Shown one piece after another: positions 17,889 to 26,359 of a stretch of 64,000 nt of DNA. Source of the DNA: Clostridium sp. (GTDB lineage: Bacteria; Bacillota; Clostridia; Lachnospirales; Lachnospiraceae); assembly GCA_021770825.1 (NCBI GenBank), contig JAETQD010000017.1, positions 1 to 64,000 of the forward strand. Reading direction: 5' to 3'. A model generated the notes under the pieces. The model saw only the letters and a list, made by a program, of their open reading frames with translations, was not told the origin of the DNA and made no database searches. Both the position numbers and the translations under genes were made by a program. Numbering within the stretch: the stretch's first letter is position 1; every line of letters starts with the position of its first letter.

Positions 17889-18237
17889 ATCTGTTTTCCT
17901 CCTCATATTCTTTGGACGAGTCAATCATCTGTCGAACTGCATTTACTGCAAGGAGAAATAATGGAAGTACAAAAATTTCTCCTCCGATTGCTTCGTATCC
18001 TCTAAATTCATAAGCCGCATCCATTGCCTTTTTCGCAAGCCATAAACCGATTAGAATATAAATTCCCTCGCATCTCATGAATCTGACAAATTTCTTAATT
18101 GCTTTTCTTGTCTTTCTTTTTGCCGCCCGCAATATCTTCACCGTATTACTTTCCGGCTCTCTTACAAGCAGAACAACGACCTGTGTATTTCCGGTCTTTT
18201 CTGAGCAAACCATTATGCTTGTCTTATCGCCATTCAT
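17881..18237 (-). CDS. Phage membrane protein, 118 aa
   Basis: The N-terminal half is soluble and basic (AKRKTRKAIKKFVRFMR). Two hydrophobic segments follow (about residues 58-68 GIYILIGLWLA and 85-99 GEIFVLPLFLLAVNA), giving a hairpin anchor. The start overlaps the preceding 52-residue gene by ATGA. Not recognised; superinfection exclusion is possible but unsupported. Confidence 0.55.
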   Translation of the reverse strand: MNGDKTSIMVCSEKTGNTQVVVLLVREPESNTVKILRAAKRKTRKAIKKFVRFMRCEGIYILIGLWLAKKAMDAAYEFRGYEAIGGEIFVLPLFLLAVNAVRQMIDSSKEYEEENRYV

Positions 18238-18392
18238 TGCGCTACACTCCTTTGTCTATCCCAGAATATCGGTGTAACAAATAACCCTATATCTATGTCG
18301 CTGATCTTCTGGGATGCTTCTTCCAACTCCTCCATGTTTCTAATTCCAAATTCTCTTTCCAAATACTCCTCTGTCTTCTTTACATCCGCCAT
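18234..18392 (-). CDS. Phage small protein, 52 aa
   Basis: The frame reads MADVKKTEEYLEREFGIRNM and continues to a TGA that overlaps the next ATG (ATGA). The upstream gene stops two bases before its start. The tight coupling on both sides supports it as a real gene despite its length. Acidic; no recognisable family. Confidence 0.6.
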   Translation of the reverse strand: MADVKKTEEYLEREFGIRNMEELEEASQKISDIDIGLFVTPIFWDRQRSVAQ

Positions 18393-18393
18393 A

Positions 18394-18888
18394 TTACTGC
18401 CCTTTTCCTAGCAGTTTCTCCTTTACCAGTCTCAATTCACTGATTGCTACTGCCAATTTGTCCAACGCCAACGATACTTCCACGAAATCAGCCTCTTCAT
18501 CCGGGGAAATTTTACCGTCCTCCGCAATATCCAATAACTGCCTTTTCATATCGTCCACATCTTCTTCATCCAACTTTGCTACTATTCCTACCGTTACTGC
18601 TTCCAGTGTTTTGAGTTCTGCCGATATCGGCTGTTCTTTTCCGAATGGGCATACATTCATGCAATACCAATTCTTCAGTTGGGGAGCATTGTAAGTATCC
18701 GCCATCATCAGAACTAAATCCAAAGGCGGGACGGTAATTCCTCTTTCATAATTCGCCAAGGATGATACCGATATTCCGAATAATTCTGATGTGCTTTCTC
18801 TACTCCTGAGATTTTCATTGTTCTTTGAAGCCGAAATCCTGCACTGGAAGTAGATGCTTATGCCCGTATTTTCGCATCCGACATCCAT
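18394..18888 (-). CDS. XRE-family HTH protein of the early operon
   Basis: A 164-residue protein. Residues about 25-70 hold a helix-turn-helix (TSELFGISVSSLANYERGITVPPLDLVLMMADTY), although the first helices are unlike a standard XRE N-terminus, so the N-terminal boundary is uncertain. The C-terminal part is acidic and helical (LDEEDVDDMKRQLLDIAEDGKIS). It follows the Cro-like gene and is probably expressed early. Confidence 0.7.
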   Translation of the reverse strand: MDVGCENTGISIYFQCRISASKNNENLRSRESTSELFGISVSSLANYERGITVPPLDLVLMMADTYNAPQLKNWYCMNVCPFGKEQPISAELKTLEAVTVGIVAKLDEEDVDDMKRQLLDIAEDGKISPDEEADFVEVSLALDKLAVAISELRLVKEKLLGKGQ

Positions 18889-18920
18889 GTTCTTTTTACT
18901 CCTTGTCTGCTAAACTAAAC

Positions 18921-19184
18921 TCAAATGATACCGAGGCCCGAAAGGATTTTGTTCAAGTCCTCAAAATTACCATTCGGTAAGTTGCTGTCATAAAAAATAG
19001 CGTTCATCTCATCATATGTAAGACCATAGAAATCGGATAACGCCACAACTTCATCGGGTTGGAACTTGACTTCTCCCCGTTCCTTCTTGCTATAAGAAAC
19101 CACTGATTTTCCAATCACATCTCCTAGCGTTTTGAGGGAAACTCGTCTTCCGGCCCGGAGTTCCCGGAGCCTTGTAGTATCCAT
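18921..19184 (-). CDS. Cro-like HTH protein
   Basis: An 87-residue XRE-type protein (RLRELRAGRRVSLKTLGDVIGKSVVSYSKKERGEVKFQPDEV), divergent from the CI-type repressor across an operator-bearing gap. GGAGGTGCAGGA precedes the ATG. One operator copy (18967-18980) lies inside its 3' coding region, at the codons for SNLPNGNF. Position and size fit the early lytic regulator. Confidence 0.82.
   Translation of the reverse strand: MDTTRLRELRAGRRVSLKTLGDVIGKSVVSYSKKERGEVKFQPDEVVALSDFYGLTYDEMNAIFYDSNLPNGNFEDLNKILSGLGII
18967..18980. promoter_or_regulatory. Repressor operator inside cro-like gene
   Basis: TTACCATTCGGTAA, a perfect palindrome except the central four bases, matches the operators at 9.1 kb and 19.2 kb. 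Confidence 0.7.
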
Positions 19185-19227
19185 TCCTGCACCTCCTTTG
19201 TTTTATTGATTATGGCATCATCATAAC

Positions 19228-19292
19228 TTACCTATCGGTAATTGTCAATAATAAAATTATATTTTTTGTAAGTTCCATTTACTGTTCGGTAA
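19228..19292. promoter_or_regulatory. Divergent lysogeny control region with two operators
   Basis: TTACCTATCGGTAA (19228-19241) and TTACTGTTCGGTAA (19279-19292) flank an A/T-rich stretch between the Cro-like and CI-type genes. The spacing of about 51 bases places one operator over each divergent promoter, the usual genetic switch design. Confidence 0.75.
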
Positions 19293-19323
19293 TTTTAAGT
19301 TATGATACGGAAGAGGTGATACT

Positions 19324-19737
19324 ATGCAGAGTTTTTCAACGATCCTATACAATCTGCTGAAGCAGAGAGGTATAACCCAAAGGACGCTCGCTGAAATGGC
19401 GCACACAACCGAAGCAACCATTTCCAGGTATTTAAGCGATGCCAACCGTATGCCACGGATTGACTTAGTGGTTTCCATTGCGGAGGCTTTAAATGTGAGT
19501 ACAGATTATCTTCTTGGATTGACTTCGGTTCCTACAAAGCAATCCCTATCTCCGGATATTGAGGAACTAATTTACTGCTACTCCAACGCATCCGACAGTG
19601 ACCGTAAGGTTATTTGGGCTGTGCTGGACAAATATCAGGAATCAAACTACAAGATAGCAGCTTCCGGACAGGATAAATGGAATCCAGGTGATTCTCATGC
19701 CCGCCAGGAAGCAGTAAAAAAATTCGAGGGCAAATAG
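19324..19737 (+). CDS. CI-type phage repressor
   Basis: A 137-residue protein. An XRE helix-turn-helix at residues about 5-60 (ILYNLLKQRGITQRTLAEMAHTTEATISRYLSDANRMPRIDL) is followed by a helical C-terminal part. There is no peptidase domain, so it is not a LexA-like autoproteolytic repressor. The ImmA-like metalloprotease gene 45 bases downstream would fit induction by cleavage of this protein, as in ICEBs1 ImmR/ImmA. It most likely binds the TTACC-N4-GGTAA operators. Confidence 0.85.
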   Translation: MQSFSTILYNLLKQRGITQRTLAEMAHTTEATISRYLSDANRMPRIDLVVSIAEALNVSTDYLLGLTSVPTKQSLSPDIEELIYCYSNASDSDRKVIWAVLDKYQESNYKIAASGQDKWNPGDSHARQEAVKKFEGK

Positions 19738-19781
19738 CATATGACCTTCATCTTACCACATACCGGTCTATCTCTACCCGC

Positions 19782-20639
19782 ATGAAACTTTCCTCTGCAC
19801 AACTGCGGAGGATTTTCAGCCATAAGGCATTTTCATTTTACAGCTACCGCTTAAATTCCTATGTAGTTGCTTACAATGACTCTCTGCCGTTATTGGAGAT
19901 AATATACCAGGTATTCCACGAAATCGGTCATATCTATTTCGGCCATATATCGCCGGGTAACGATGATTTTGTTCCCCTGGCAAAACAAGAATCGGCGGCA
20001 AATCATTTTGCCGCTTTTATTTTTTCTAAGATTGGAGGTGTGAAAATGCAAACACTAACTGGAAACGAACATTTTACCTATGACGGGATGCCCGTGGGAA
20101 TCCTTCTCAATGACTTTTGGGCGTGGAACTCCTCTGACCTGCTGAATAATACTTTGCGTGGTGCTTTGGCAGAGTTCATTGTGGCCTCTGCCATCGGTAT
20201 TGACACAACGATTTCCCGGCAGGACTGGACAGCTTATGATCTTCTTTCCGATTCTGGCAGGAAAATCGAAGTCAAATGCTCTGCTTATCTGCAAAGCTGG
20301 AATACAGAGAGGCTTTCTAAAATTCAGTTCAGCATCCGTCCGGCTCGTTCCTGGGACGCAGAAACCGACTTCAGCGAGGACATGAAACGTTGGTCTGATC
20401 TATATGTTTTCTGCCTTTATGCCAGTAAGGACCGTAACGAATCTCCTTTACAGTTAGAGCAATGGGAATTTTACCTGCTCCCAACCTATGTTCTGGATGA
20501 ACGCTGCAAGAATCAAAAAAGCATTACGCTCAATTCTTTGCTTGCTTTATCGCCAGTAAAAACTACTTATGAGGGATTGCAAGATGCTATTGATAATCTT
20601 CCAGTCCGTTCTACCCCCCCCCCGGAACATTTGTTCTAA
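19782..20639 (+). CDS. ImmA/IrrE-like metalloprotease fused to a PD-(D/E)XK nuclease-like domain
   Basis: A 285-residue open frame. Residues 1-88 look like an ImmA/IrrE peptidase, with HEIGH at 46-50 and a distal Glu at 70 in ESAANHFAAF. From Met89 a second domain begins that has Glu131 (GALAEFIVASAIG), Asp153 and EVK at 163-165, the arrangement of restriction-endonuclease-like folds. Met89 (codon at 20046) is preceded by GGAGGTGTGAAA, so the second domain may also be made separately. The 3' end contains a run of ten C. Expected roles are repressor cleavage for the first part and an unknown nuclease function for the second. Confidence 0.72.
   Translation: MKLSSAQLRRIFSHKAFSFYSYRLNSYVVAYNDSLPLLEIIYQVFHEIGHIYFGHISPGNDDFVPLAKQESAANHFAAFIFSKIGGVKMQTLTGNEHFTYDGMPVGILLNDFWAWNSSDLLNNTLRGALAEFIVASAIGIDTTISRQDWTAYDLLSDSGRKIEVKCSAYLQSWNTERLSKIQFSIRPARSWDAETDFSEDMKRWSDLYVFCLYASKDRNESPLQLEQWEFYLLPTYVLDERCKNQKSITLNSLLALSPVKTTYEGLQDAIDNLPVRSTPPPEHLF
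20614..20623 (+). repeat. Homopolymeric C10 tract
   Basis: Ten consecutive C near the 3' end of the protease/nuclease gene, coding for Pro residues just before the stop. Slippage here would change the last six residues and the stop position. Confidence 0.8.
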
Positions 20640-20683
20640 AATGGATTTTCACACATTATCTTTTTTATTCTTTTTAAGGTAAT

Positions 20684-20743
20684 GGTACTGGTACTGGTGC
20701 TGGTACTGGTTACATCGGATTTTCCGCCGGATTGTCCGGCGGA
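20684..20743. repeat. GGTACT tandem repeat and GC hairpin before the recombinase
   Basis: Imperfect six-base repeats (GGTACTGGTACTGGTGCT and on) occupy 20684-20710. They are followed by a perfect 9-bp hairpin TCCGCCGGA/TCCGGCGGA with a three-base loop at 20723-20743. It lies between the nuclease and recombinase genes; no U-run follows. Confidence 0.6.
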
Positions 20744-20779
20744 CTTTCCTATGGACGCTTGCAAATAGGGGGGGATACT

Positions 20780-22543
20780 ATGGCTTTAAAAAAACTTATC
20801 GACAATGTTATGTCAGACTCTTACCGCCGGGTGGCTATATATATACGAGTTTCCACCAATCACCAGATAGACAAGGATTCCTTGCCACTTCAGCGAGAAG
20901 ATTTAATAAACTATGCAAAATACGTCCTCGGAATTGAGGACTACGAGATATTTGAAGATGCCGGGTTTTCGGCAAAGAATACAGATAGACCAGATTATCA
21001 AAGAATGATGAAAATGATACGTGCTGGTCTTTTTACTCATGTCTTAGTCTGGAAACTTGACCGCATTTCCAGAAACTTATTGGACTTTGCCGCTATGTAC
21101 GATGAACTGAAGCGGTTAGGTGTTACTTTCGTTTCCAAAAACGAACAATTTGATACCTCTACTGCTATGGGGGAAGCCATGCTGAAAATCATCCTGGTGT
21201 TCGCAGAATTGGAACGCAAAATGACTTCAGAGCGTGTTACTGCCATAATGCTTTCGAGAGCAACAAGCGGCAAATGGAACGGTGGTCGCATACCTTACGG
21301 CTATGCTTACGATTTTCAAGAGAAAGAATTTTCAATCAATCCAGAAGAACATAAAGTTGCCTTGCTTATGTGTGACCTCTACGAATCCACTAATTCGTTG
21401 ATTCATGTTTCTCGGAGACTAAATGAAATGGGGTACAGATCACGGGCCGGAAACTTATGGAGTCCGGTTCAGGTCCGTAAGGTTCTTGTCAATCGGTTCA
21501 ATACAGGTTCTTATGTGTATAACCAAACTTCACTCAGCACCGGAACCCAAGTGCCGAACAAGGAAGAGGATTTCATCGTGATAGAAAACCACCATCCTGC
21601 CCTGTTTCCTAAAGAACGTCAGGACAAAATCATTGACAGGCTTACTCGGAACGCCAGGTCCAAATCTACCGCAAATAATTCTGTCAATCGCAAGAACATT
21701 CATGTATTCAGTGGCTTAATCTATTGCGAGAATTGCGGGAATATGCTTACTAGCAGCACGGGCAAAAAACACGCCGGTGATGATTGGCGGCCTTCCATTT
21801 ATCTTTGCCCTTCTAAACGTAGGCATGTATCAAAAGGATGCCGAGATACCACGGATGCTACTGTCGGAGAATTTGTCATCAACTTCATAATGAACATGAT
21901 GAACGCACAGAGGAATTTTCAACTCGTGCGATCACCAGCGGATTTACAACGTCTACTCCTATATGGCAAAGTTTTTGATTCGGTAGACCATCTGGATCAG
22001 GAAAGTTTGACTGACATGTACAATGTGCTATCAGCTAATCTTCCGCAAAATGTAAAGGCCGGAATGAAGAAGCGCATGAAAAAACCTTCTGTCAATCCAG
22101 AAATCACTAAACTGAACAAAGAAAAGCAGAAATTGGAACGTGCTTTAGGGCGCTTAAAGCGGCTTTACATGTATTCTGAGGACTCTATGACCGAGCAGGA
22201 ATACATCACAGAGAAGAATCGAATTACGGATGCCTACAACGAAGCCGAGGCAAGAATAGAAGAATTGTCCAGTTACGAAAGATTGGAGCGCTCTATTTCT
22301 GACGAGGACTTCATCAAACAAGCTACTGCTTTTATACTTTCTAAGAAGTTGTCCGGAAATTCATACATCAACTATCGAAAACTCGCAACCAGTACGGACC
22401 CGCAAATGTTAAAGGAATTTTTTAACTCTATTCTCGATTCTATTACCATCAACACGGATGGCAAAATCGGAAGCATCGTGTTCAAAAACGGTCTACGCCA
22501 TCAGTTCATTTACGCCAAAGACAACGATAGCCAGGAGAATTAA
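20780..22543 (+). CDS. Large serine recombinase (phage integrase)
   Basis: A 587-residue protein from the ATG at 20780, which follows a G-rich ribosome binding site. The N-terminal catalytic domain has AIYIRVSTN with the nucleophile Ser at residue 25, and VLVWKLDRISRN with the conserved Arg. A recombinase domain follows (GKWNGGRIPYGYAYDF), then a zinc ribbon (CENCGNMLTSS...CPSKRRHVSKGC) and a C-terminal coiled coil (TKLNKEKQKLERALGRLKRL). It integrates and, with a directionality factor, excises the prophage. It stands at the right prophage end beside queA, so an attachment site should lie close to its 3' end. Confidence 0.93.
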   Translation: MALKKLIDNVMSDSYRRVAIYIRVSTNHQIDKDSLPLQREDLINYAKYVLGIEDYEIFEDAGFSAKNTDRPDYQRMMKMIRAGLFTHVLVWKLDRISRNLLDFAAMYDELKRLGVTFVSKNEQFDTSTAMGEAMLKIILVFAELERKMTSERVTAIMLSRATSGKWNGGRIPYGYAYDFQEKEFSINPEEHKVALLMCDLYESTNSLIHVSRRLNEMGYRSRAGNLWSPVQVRKVLVNRFNTGSYVYNQTSLSTGTQVPNKEEDFIVIENHHPALFPKERQDKIIDRLTRNARSKSTANNSVNRKNIHVFSGLIYCENCGNMLTSSTGKKHAGDDWRPSIYLCPSKRRHVSKGCRDTTDATVGEFVINFIMNMMNAQRNFQLVRSPADLQRLLLYGKVFDSVDHLDQESLTDMYNVLSANLPQNVKAGMKKRMKKPSVNPEITKLNKEKQKLERALGRLKRLYMYSEDSMTEQEYITEKNRITDAYNEAEARIEELSSYERLERSISDEDFIKQATAFILSKKLSGNSYINYRKLATSTDPQMLKEFFNSILDSITINTDGKIGSIVFKNGLRHQFIYAKDNDSQEN

Positions 22544-22560
22544 CCTCCTGGCTATTTCAT
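22528..22560 (+). terminator. Terminator-like hairpin at the recombinase stop
   Basis: A 10-bp stem TAGCCAGGAG/CTCCTGGCTA encloses the TAA stop, followed by TTTCATTCTT. The U-run is short, so termination is probable but not certain. Confidence 0.55.
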
Positions 22561-22590
22561 TCTTATAAACTATACAGTTTACTTTTGGTG

Positions 22591-23616
22591 TCATTCAATA
22601 AACATGGCATCTCCGAAGGAAAAGAACCTGTATTTTTCACGGATGGCCTCCTGGTATGCATGTAATACATGCTCTCTTCCTGCCAGGGCTGACACCAGCA
22701 TCACCAGTGTGGACTCCGGAAGATGGAAATTGGTGATCAGGCAGTCCAGAATTTTAAACCGGTAGCCGGGATAGATAAAAATTTCCGTCCAGCCGCTTCC
22801 GGCCTTTAAAATCCCGTCCTCTCCGGTTGCAGACTCCAGAGTCCGGCAGCTTGTGGTTCCCACACAGATCACCCGGCCGCCGTTTTTCTTCGTATCGTTG
22901 ATTTTCTTTGCTTCCTCTTCCTCCACCATATAAAACTCCGAATGCATATGGTGTTCCTCGATGGTGTCCACTTTAACCGGGCGGAAGGTGCCCAGTCCCA
23001 CATGGAGCGTCACATGGGCCACGGTCACTCCCATGTCCTCGATCTCCTTTAACAGCTCCTTCGTGAAATGAAGGCCTGCAGTCGGTGCCGCAGCGGAGCC
23101 ATCATGCTTTGCATAAACGGTCTGATAGCGGTTTTTGTCCTTTAGCTGGTGGGTAATGTAGGGGGGCAGGGGCATCTGACCAAGCTGGTCCAGGATTTCC
23201 TCGAAAATCCCCTCGTACTCAAACTGAATCAGTCGGTTTCCCTCATCCACCACGTCCAGAACCTTTCCCTTTAAAAGCCCGTCCCCGAAGACCACCTCTG
23301 CGCCGATCTTCATTTTCTTTCCGGGCTTCACCAGGGTTTCCCAGACATTCTCTGATTTTCTCTTTAAAAGCAGCACCTCAATGTTGGCTCCCGTATCGGC
23401 CTTCTGTCCCAGAAGTCTCGCCGGAATTACCTTGGTATCATTGATTACCAGACAATCGCCCCTTCTCAGGAATTTCAGGATATCCCGGAAATGGCGGTGC
23501 TTGATCTCTCCGGTTTCTTTATCTAATACCAAAAGCCTGGATGCCGTCCTGTCCTCAAGGGGATCCTGGGCGATCAGCTCCTGCGGCAGTTCAAAATTAA
23601 AATCTGTAACATTCAT
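22591..23616 (-). CDS. queA: S-adenosylmethionine:tRNA ribosyltransferase-isomerase
   Basis: A 341-residue enzyme of queuosine biosynthesis that adds the epoxycyclopentanediol ring to preQ1 in tRNA. Typical motifs are [27 protein letters not shown] at the N-terminus, [20 protein letters not shown] in the middle and [22 protein letters not shown] near the end. Length is normal for the family. The first host gene right of the prophage; transcription runs toward the prophage. Confidence 0.97.
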   Translation of the reverse strand: MNVTDFNFELPQELIAQDPLEDRTASRLLVLDKETGEIKHRHFRDILKFLRRGDCLVINDTKVIPARLLGQKADTGANIEVLLLKRKSENVWETLVKPGKKMKIGAEVVFGDGLLKGKVLDVVDEGNRLIQFEYEGIFEEILDQLGQMPLPPYITHQLKDKNRYQTVYAKHDGSAAAPTAGLHFTKELLKEIEDMGVTVAHVTLHVGLGTFRPVKVDTIEEHHMHSEFYMVEEEEAKKINDTKKNGGRVICVGTTSCRTLESATGEDGILKAGSGWTEIFIYPGYRFKILDCLITNFHLPESTLVMLVSALAGREHVLHAYQEAIREKYRFFSFGDAMFIE

Positions 23617-23700
23617 ACGCGTTCTCCTGTACTTTCATCCATTCCATATAACTCCTGCTCATTGTACCAAAATAAATTTTAAAAAGCAATAAATAAGCAC

Positions 23701-23729
23701 TTGCAAGATGAAATAAAATGTTGTATTAT
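23701..23729 (+). promoter_or_regulatory. tRNA-Arg promoter
   Basis: TTGCAA (23701-23706) and TATTAT (23724-23729) with 17-base spacing lie nine bases before the tRNA 5' end. Confidence 0.75.
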
Positions 23730-23738
23730 ATTAGGGAT

Positions 23739-23810
23739 GCATCTGTAGCTCAGTGGATAGAGCAGTGGCCTCCGGAGCCGCGTGCGTAGGTTCGATTCCT
23801 ATCAGATGCA
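23739..23810 (+). tRNA. tRNA-Arg (anticodon CCG)
   Basis: A full cloverleaf: acceptor GCATCTG/CAGATGC, D stem GCTC/GAGC, anticodon stem GTGGC/GCCGC with loop CTCCGGA, and a T arm with TTCGATT. The anticodon CCG reads CGG codons. CCA is not encoded; TTTTTT follows as a likely terminator. A mobile-element remnant starts within 200 bases of its 3' end. Confidence 0.96.
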
Positions 23811-23919
23811 TTTTTTACTGGAATGATAAAATGCTTGAAAATGCTGGATTTTCCTAGTGTTTTCGGGCTTTTTTCATTTTGGTGCCTTCCTGGTTTCTAC
23901 TGATTTTTACTGCTTTTTT

Positions 23920-24235
23920 CTGATTCCATATGGTATACAGACATAGCGGAATTTTATAGCACACTGTTTCATGAAATGGTACATAGTACCGGACACAAAA
24001 CCAGATTAGATAGGCAATTAGCCCCAAGACAATATGGCAAGATGGAAGAATACAGCAAAGAGGAGTTGACCGCAGAAATTAGCGCGGCAATACTGCTAAA
24101 CCAGATCGATATCGAGACAAATAAGACATTTACAAACTCTGCCGCCTACATTCAAAGCTGGCTTAAAGTTTTAAAGAGCGATAATAAGTTTATTATATCA
24201 GTAGCAGGACGGGCAGAGCGTCAAAATCTAGTAAT
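23920..24235 (+). pseudogene. ArdC-like antirestriction protein remnant
   Basis: The frame reads IAEFYSTLFHEMVHSTGHKTRLDR, then YSKEELTAEISAAILLNQIDI and NSAAYIQSWLKVLKSDNKFI, the zincin-like C-terminal half of ArdC/DUF1738 proteins carried on conjugative elements. The N-terminal ssDNA-binding half is missing, and the expected C-terminal continuation after the AGRAE segment is lost. It is a decayed fragment beside tRNA-Arg, suggesting that an integrative element once used that tRNA. Confidence 0.7.
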
Positions 24236-24285
24236 CATCTGCTCCATAGCGTACTGGCAGAGAAAAAAGACATGCAGATCCAACT

Positions 24286-24636
24286 TCACCTTTTCGAGCA
24301 CGCAAGAGCCTCCATTGCATCATCCAGATATTCAATATCATGGACATAATTAACACTTCCGCCCATGGCAAGATATCGGTCAAACTTTCTTCTAATTGCA
24401 TCCATTTTAGAAATCTCAGATTGAATATTTCCATTATTGACCGCTTGCACATCGGAAGTATAACCCCAAAGTACACCTTTACTGCGAAGATAATCATTCA
24501 ATTCCTTTTCGTGAGCGTGTAACTCATCATACAAGCTATTCCACCTTTTAGTCTCTCGTTGCTCTTTTATTGCCTTAGCCACATTATATACGCCATATAT
24601 GGCAGAAGCATTTACAAAATCATCCTTAGAGCTCAT
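24286..24636 (-). CDS. Hypothetical protein, 116 aa
   Basis: Starts at the ATG at 24636 with GGAGGTGGAGT before it. Predicted helical, with a possible hydrophobic N-terminal helix (SAIYGVYNVAKAIKEQ) and a conserved-looking SKMDAIRRKFDRYLAMGGS segment. Not recognised. The 3' end overlaps the end of the ArdC-like remnant region on the other strand. Confidence 0.55.
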   Translation of the reverse strand: MSSKDDFVNASAIYGVYNVAKAIKEQRETKRWNSLYDELHAHEKELNDYLRSKGVLWGYTSDVQAVNNGNIQSEISKMDAIRRKFDRYLAMGGSVNYVHDIEYLDDAMEALACSKR

Positions 24637-24924
24637 ACTCCACCTCCATACCTTTAACAATAGTATAACACTTATTGGACTAAGATGAAATGGATTTGTA
24701 AAAAGTATCTTTATCATATTTCCATAGGTCACACATGAATGAACCTTCATATAGAAAAATGACCACACCTAAAACTATGTGGCCATTCATTAACATCTGG
24801 TTTTAGATATTTTACTTGTCTACTTGACAAGGGGCATATCAAAAGCAGATGCTTAACCTTGTTAGTATATTTGTTCCATTAAAATAATACGATTTTTAAG
24901 GAAAACAATTGACGAATGAGGGAA

Positions 24925-25971
24925 TCACTTTAATCTAAAGTAGCAGATGTTTTTGCCGGAGCCCTCACGCTTCAGTTCACCAGATGCTACCAACTTACGG
25001 AGCGCACCCTCGATGGAACTGATGCTAAGAAAAGGACAAAGTTCACGAATATCCTGTTTGGTAAAACGGCCAATTTTATTCATGGTAGCGCGTCTAACCG
25101 TCTCAAGTGCGGGAAGTTTGATCTCCACCAAAGCAAAGCGGTCTTCAAAGTCCTTATATGCTGCAAGAATAGTTCCAAGCAGATATTTGATGAACGGAAC
25201 GGCATCTTCGGTGCCTTCATGCCAGCCGGTCTGTGCCTGACTAAGGACATCATAATAGAGGTCTTTGTTCTTTTCGATCTTTGCCTCCAGAGAGATGTAT
25301 TTTCCCACATAGAAGCCGTTTCTGTAGAGCAGAAGAGTTGTCAACAGACGGCTCATTCTGCCGTTGCCATCGTTGAACGGGTGAATGCACAGAAAATCAT
25401 GTATAAAAATAGGAATCGCAATAAGAGGTTCGACTTCCATATTTCCGATAGCACGATTGTATTCCTCGCAAATCCTGTCCAATGCCTCCGGGGTCTCATA
25501 GGGCGCAAGCGGAGTAAAGAGTGTCTCCACATGACCATCCGGGTAAGTGGCACTGATATAATTCTGGATATTCTTGGTTCTGCCGGCCATAGGGTTGTTC
25601 ATGTGGCTGTACAAAATTTTATGGAGTTGCAGGATATAGTTTTGCGTGATCGGAATGGCATCGAAGCTCTCGTGGATGATGTTCAGCACATCACGGTAAC
25701 CGGCGATTTCCTGCTCATCGCGGTTCTTGGGAGTCGTTTTCTCCTCGACCAATTGCTTGATACGGGTACTGGTCATAACGATGCCCTCAATGGCGTTGGA
25801 TGCCTCAGTGCTTTGTACCTTTGCGATCTCAACCAGCTTTTCCAATTCTTCCGGGCGCTGTTTCAGGCACATCTCCTGCTTTCCGGCTTCCTTATATATC
25901 GCTGCAATAAGACCGAGGATATCAGAATCCCACATTTTGCTTTTGATTTCAGAATAGTTGAATGGTCTCAT
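24925..25971 (-). CDS. Fic family protein
   Basis: A 348-residue protein. The Fic core motif HPFNDGNGRMSR (about residues 197-208) is intact, including the catalytic His, so AMP or related nucleotide transfer to a target hydroxyl is expected. An N-terminal inhibitory helix motif SNAIEG (about 57-62) is present, as in class II self-inhibited Fic proteins. The C-terminal 70 residues form a winged helix (FTKQDIRELCPFLSISSIEGALRKLVASGELKR), so the protein may regulate itself through the repeat array upstream of its start. Confidence 0.93.
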   Translation of the reverse strand: MRPFNYSEIKSKMWDSDILGLIAAIYKEAGKQEMCLKQRPEELEKLVEIAKVQSTEASNAIEGIVMTSTRIKQLVEEKTTPKNRDEQEIAGYRDVLNIIHESFDAIPITQNYILQLHKILYSHMNNPMAGRTKNIQNYISATYPDGHVETLFTPLAPYETPEALDRICEEYNRAIGNMEVEPLIAIPIFIHDFLCIHPFNDGNGRMSRLLTTLLLYRNGFYVGKYISLEAKIEKNKDLYYDVLSQAQTGWHEGTEDAVPFIKYLLGTILAAYKDFEDRFALVEIKLPALETVRRATMNKIGRFTKQDIRELCPFLSISSIEGALRKLVASGELKREGSGKNICYFRLK

Positions 25972-25990
25972 TACCTCATCTCCAAATCTT

Positions 25991-26072
25991 TCCCTTAAAT
26001 AGTAACATAAAATAAGGGGAAATTCAACAGGTTAAGGGAAAGTCCCCTTAATAGTCTTACTGCATTAAGGGG
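25991..26072. promoter_or_regulatory. TTAAGGGGA repeat array upstream of the Fic gene
   Basis: Five copies of a TTAAGGG(G)A-like motif in both orientations lie just before the Fic start. They include a perfect 9-bp inverted repeat CCCCTTAAT/ATTAAGGGG (26044-26052 with 26064-26072) and TTAAGGG/CCCTTAA (26032-26051). The winged helix of the Fic protein is the obvious candidate ligand. The rest of the gap to 26359 holds no convincing gene; it has one 7-bp inverted repeat ATGCAGG/CCTGCAT at about 26233-26257. Confidence 0.55.
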
Positions 26073-26359
26073 AAAATATACTGAAATCATATAAACAACA
26101 GGCTCAGGGCTACATGATTTTGGAATGACCGAACCCGCTTACGGTACATTCATACTAAAATTCATGACATCCAAGCAAAATCACCAATTTCTATCGACAG
26201 AAAATAAGGCAAAACGAACAAAAAATCTACTATGCAGGCGGACGTTTCTCCTGCATCTCTTGGGTTTCCCCTGTCAGTACCTGCGGCGTGTGGATCGTGC
26301 GAAATTTTCCACCTCAAAAAATCCCTTTCTTTGTACTTCTTCTGGTCATGGGAGCCGGT

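Noticed and set aside
22544-22600. Exact attachment site at the right prophage end
   Set aside because: The other prophage end is outside the window, so no duplicated core can be compared; only its approximate location next to queA is stated.
26073-26359. Possible small gene between the Fic promoter and the SH3 protein
   Set aside because: Short frames on both strands lack ribosome sites and family features.
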